Below, in pieces: positions 61,368 through 64,000 of a stretch of DNA of 64,000 nt. A model generated the notes under the pieces. That model ran no database searches. It saw nothing but the letters and a program-made list of their open reading frames with translations, and had not been told where the DNA came from. How positions within the stretch are numbered: the stretch's first letter is position 1; each line of letters begins with the position of its first letter. Made by a program: the position numbers and the translations under genes. This stretch comes from CAYPGJ01 sp050174775. Lineage in GTDB: Bacteria > Planctomycetota > Phycisphaerae > Phycisphaerales > UBA1924. The stretch lies in assembly GCA_050174775.1 (NCBI GenBank), contig JBFXJP010000004.1:124001-188000 (forward strand), in the 5' to 3' direction.

Positions 61368-61805
61368 ATGAACCTTTCGAGCGTCCAATCCGGGATCGGT
61401 CTGGTGAGCGCGGGCGGCGCGTCGGGGTTGGACCCTGCGCTGCTGTCGGGCCAGCAGTCGTTCGAGCGGATCCTGGGTCGGAAGTCTGAGAAGGAGGGGC
61501 CGGAGGCCGCGCGGGAGGCCGCGGAGGACTTCGTGTCGATCGCGCTGGTGCTGCCGGTGCTGAAGCAGATGCGCGAGATGAATCAGGCGGCGCCGCCGTT
61601 TGCGCCTGGCGAGGGCGAGAAGAAGTTCGGGGCGTTGCTGGACGCGGAGATGGCGGCGCGGCTGGTGCGCTCGACGAGGTTCGGGATCGTGGACGCGGTG
61701 GCGGAGCGGATGGGGTGGACGAAGACGGACGCGGCTGCGGGCGCGGATGAGGAGAACGGGGGGATGGGTTGGGATTCTCGTCTGGGTCGTGGGGGTGCGG
61801 CGTGA
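61368..61805 (+). CDS. flgJ: FlgJ-like rod-binding protein (N-terminal domain only)
   Basis: 145 residues. The rod-binding domain is recognised from AAREAAEDFVSIALVLPVLK, QMREMNQAAPPF and FGALLDAEMAARLVRSTRFG, followed by a short Gly/Asp tail. The muramidase domain of gammaproteobacterial FlgJ is absent, as in many phyla where the peptidoglycan hydrolase is separate. It caps and nucleates the rod. The stop overlaps the next GTG (GTGA). Confidence 0.78.
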   Translation: MNLSSVQSGIGLVSAGGASGLDPALLSGQQSFERILGRKSEKEGPEAAREAAEDFVSIALVLPVLKQMREMNQAAPPFAPGEGEKKFGALLDAEMAARLVRSTRFGIVDAVAERMGWTKTDAAAGADEENGGMGWDSRLGRGGAA

Positions 61806-62335
61806 GCGTGGCACAGATGCGTGAGGCTGGGCTGGAGGTGGCGCGGGAGCTGGAGCGCGTGCTCGAGGCGTTGCGCGTGGAGCACGAGGCGCTTCGTGGC
61901 GTGTGCGCGGCGCGACGGATGGCGATCTCGAAGGCGGACGTGCGGGCGCTCGGGGTGTGCACGGCGCGCGAGAACGAGGTGGTGCAGCGGATTGCGGGGA
62001 TGGAGGGGAGGCGGGAGGAGCTGGTGCGGCGCGCGGTGGGGGTGTTCGGCAGGCCGAGCGATGGGGGGAATGTGCGGCTGTCGTGGATCGCGGAGCGTCT
62101 GGAGGAGCCGATGCGTGGCCGGCTGATGCAGGTGTCGGTGGCGCTGCGTGAGACGATCGAGGTGTTACGGAAGGAGCATGCGGCGAGCGCACAGGCGGCG
62201 GAGACGATCGCGAGCCATCTGCTGGGGATCGTGCGGACGGTGGAGCATCGGTTGAGCGATTCGGGGGCGTACACGAGGACGGGGGGAGCGCGTGTGGGTC
62301 CTGCGGCGTTGTCAGCGATGGACGTGGTGTCGTGA
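61802..62335 (+). CDS. flgN: FlgN-like flagellar export chaperone
   Basis: 177 residues, almost all helical with heptad-like spacing (LEVARELERVLEALRVEHEA, ADVRALGVCTARENEVVQRI). This, and its place just before flgK, fits FlgN, the chaperone for the hook-filament junction proteins FlgK and FlgL. The sequence itself is weakly conserved in the family, so the call depends on size, composition and order. GTG 61802 overlaps the flgJ stop. flgK follows after 13 bases. Confidence 0.7.
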   Translation: MSVAQMREAGLEVARELERVLEALRVEHEALRGVCAARRMAISKADVRALGVCTARENEVVQRIAGMEGRREELVRRAVGVFGRPSDGGNVRLSWIAERLEEPMRGRLMQVSVALRETIEVLRKEHAASAQAAETIASHLLGIVRTVEHRLSDSGAYTRTGGARVGPAALSAMDVVS

Positions 62336-62348
62336 TGGAGTCGTTGCG

Positions 62349-64000
62349 ATGAGTCTGACGGGCAGCCTGTACATCGGGAGGTCGGCGCTGGCGGCGAGCC
62401 AGTTGGCGCTCCAGGTGACGGGCAACAACCTGGCGAACGCCTCGACGCCCGGGTACACGCGGCAGGTGGCGCGTCTGAACCCGTTGGGGGCCGGCGTGGA
62501 TTCCTCGGGGCTGTCGGTGGGGCGCGGTGTGCAGGTGCAGCACATCCGCCGGCAGATCGATCAGGCGCTGCAAACGCGGCTGGAGGACGCCGTGTCGCGC
62601 GAGCAGGGGACGCTGGTGGAGCAGCAGATCCTGTCGCAGGTGGAGGCGATCCTGAACGAGCTTTCGGGGTCTGACCTGTCGTCGGAGCTCGGGCGGTTTT
62701 TCAACGCGTTTTCGGAGGTGGCGAACAACCCGAGCGCGACGGAGACGCGGGCTGTCGCGGTCGAGCAGGGCGTGGCGTTGGCGGGGTTTTTGCGGGGGCT
62801 GCGGAGCGATCTGGAGATCACGCGGTCGCAGATCGATTCGCAGCTGGACAGCGCGACGCGGCGCGCGGACGACATCCTGCGGGAGATCGCGAATCTCAAC
62901 ATTGAGATTGCGCGGGCGGAGCAGGGGCAGGGCGTGGCGAACGAGATGCGCGACCACCGGGACGGGCTGGTGCGCGAGCTGAGTGAGTTGATGGACGTGA
63001 CGACGATCGAGCAGCCGAACGGGGCGATCGACGTGCTGGTGGGCTCGACGACGCTGCTGACGGGGAATCGGTCGAGGGGTGTGGAGTTCTATCAGGAGAC
63101 GGTGGGGGGGAAGCTGAGCGTTTCGGTGCGGGTGAAGAGCACGGGCGAGACGCTGCCGCTGACGACGGGGAGGCTGGGGGCGTTGCTTGGGCAGCGGGCG
63201 AGCACGGTGGAGGCGACGATCGATGATCTGGATCGGGTGACGGCGAACCTGATTCACGAGGTGAACCGGATTCATTCGTCGGGCGAGCCGGGGAGGCCGC
63301 TGACGGACTCGACGGGGTGGCTGCGTGTCGGCGCGGGCGATCAGGGGTTGGCGTTCAACGATCCGTCGAACGCGACGATGTCGCGGCTGACGGTGCTGCC
63401 GAAGAACGGGTCGTTCACGGTGTACGTGCGCGACGGGAGCGGGGCGACGACGACGACGCAGATCGAGGTGGACCTGGACGGGATCGATGCGTTGGGGGCG
63501 GCGGGGTATGGGGACGACACGAGCCTTGCGGACCTTGCGGCGATGCTGAACGGGATCCCGAATCTGAACGCGCAGGTCACGGCCGGCGGGCAGCTGCGGG
63601 TGTTCACGGACTCGGGGTACAGCGTGAGCTTCGGGGATGACACGTCGGGGGTTTTGGCGGTGCTGGGGATCAACACGTACTTCGAGGGGGACAGCGCGGC
63701 GAACATCGCGGTGCGGCAGGAGATTCAGCAGGACCCGTTGCGGCTTGTGGCGGGGACGGCGACGTCGGCGAACGGGGCGGCGTTGGCGATGTCGGCGTTG
63801 CGGGACGCGTCGGTGGAGGGGCTGGGGGGGTTGTCGCTGACGAACGTGTGGCTGAAGACGGTGGAGCGGGTCGGGAGCGAGGGTGCGTCGGCGTTGGTGC
63901 GTGCGTCGGCGGCGTCGCTGGTGAAGGAGAACCTGCAGGCGCAGCGGGACGGGGTGAGCGGGGTGAGCGTGGATGAGGAGTCGATCAATCTGCTGACGTA
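62349..64000 (+). CDS. flgK: Flagellar hook-associated protein 1 FlgK (3' end cut by window)
   Basis: ATG 62349 opens a frame that stays open to the window end, at least 550 residues. It begins MSLTGSLYIGRSALAASQLA with the axial-protein motif NNLANASTPGYTRQVA, followed by long N-terminal helices (SDLSSELGRFFNAFSEVANN), the FlgK-type LGALLGQRASTVEATIDDL, and a variable D2/D3 beta region. The C-terminal helix begins near the end (VSVDEESINLL). It joins hook and filament. The stop is outside the window. Confidence 0.92.
   Translation, partial: MSLTGSLYIGRSALAASQLALQVTGNNLANASTPGYTRQVARLNPLGAGVDSSGLSVGRGVQVQHIRRQIDQALQTRLEDAVSREQGTLVEQQILSQVEAILNELSGSDLSSELGRFFNAFSEVANNPSATETRAVAVEQGVALAGFLRGLRSDLEITRSQIDSQLDSATRRADDILREIANLNIEIARAEQGQGVANEMRDHRDGLVRELSELMDVTTIEQPNGAIDVLVGSTTLLTGNRSRGVEFYQETVGGKLSVSVRVKSTGETLPLTTGRLGALLGQRASTVEATIDDLDRVTANLIHEVNRIHSSGEPGRPLTDSTGWLRVGAGDQGLAFNDPSNATMSRLTVLPKNGSFTVYVRDGSGATTTTQIEVDLDGIDALGAAGYGDDTSLADLAAMLNGIPNLNAQVTAGGQLRVFTDSGYSVSFGDDTSGVLAVLGINTYFEGDSAANIAVRQEIQQDPLRLVAGTATSANGAALAMSALRDASVEGLGGLSLTNVWLKTVERVGSEGASALVRASAASLVKENLQAQRDGVSGVSVDEESINLLT

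Overview
The window is a high-GC bacterial chromosome segment that most resembles a planctomycete of the Phycisphaerae type. This is inferred from content and not from a marker phylogeny. The clues are a secreted protein ending in a PEP-CTERM-like tail (proline-rich motif, hydrophobic stretch, RRRR), an adenosylcobalamin-dependent ribonucleotide reductase, the futalosine menaquinone enzyme MqnC, a periplasmic flagellar rod and ring operon, a six-domain ribosomal protein S1, and an EF-P with Asn at the loop tip. Genes are packed tightly with many ATGA/GTGA/TTGA overlaps, and GTG and TTG starts are common.

Layout. 1-7300: TolB-like/amidohydrolase fusion, histidine-phosphatase lipoprotein, cardiolipin synthase, metallo-beta-lactamase-fold hydrolase and a DJ-1/PfpI protein. 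7434-13790: a type III-like restriction-modification pair (Mod, Res) abutting tRNA-Glu; the Res reading frame ends inside the tRNA, and the Mod target-recognition region has visibly lower GC. 13918-25800: nucleoside phosphorylase-like protein, NadD, RimO, two secreted proteins, S1, an F420-type NADP oxidoreductase, MutY, a small Nfu-N protein and a DASS permease. 25919-31090: cyclic-di-AMP synthase and its YbbR partner, a glycosyltransferase-like protein, two related lipoproteins, a DUF2752 membrane protein and NuoA. 31125-37549 (minus): a complete MacA/ABC/permease/permease/TolC efflux operon. 37873-39505: tRNA-Pro followed by a beta-propeller gene, then a 13-bp repeat of the tRNA 3' end, which looks like a small integrated segment. 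39526-50022: GNAT, PurD, PEP-CTERM protein, UvrD/PcrA helicase, dCTP deaminase, a small cassette with inverted-repeat ends carrying a four-helix-bundle (23S IVS-type) gene, and NrdJ. 50023-56453: a probable structured RNA region, Frr, a small secreted ORF, an MgtC/DUF4010 membrane protein, GNAT, EF-P, MqnC and XerD. 56607-64000: flagellar operon orf-flgF-flgG-flgA-flgH-flgI-flgJ-flgN-flgK, cut by the window end.

How genes work together. dcd and nrdJ supply DNA precursors and lie beside a replication/repair helicase; the intergenic region carries DnaA-box-like sites. The flagellar genes build the distal rod, P and L rings and hook junction in assembly-related order. The efflux operon encodes all parts of a tripartite pump. 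The most unusual material is the IVS-like cassette at 45836-46442, the tRNA-Pro segment, the tRNA-Glu restriction island, the unidentified terminator-ended RNA-like region at 50040-50492, and a perfect inverted repeat in front of mqnC.
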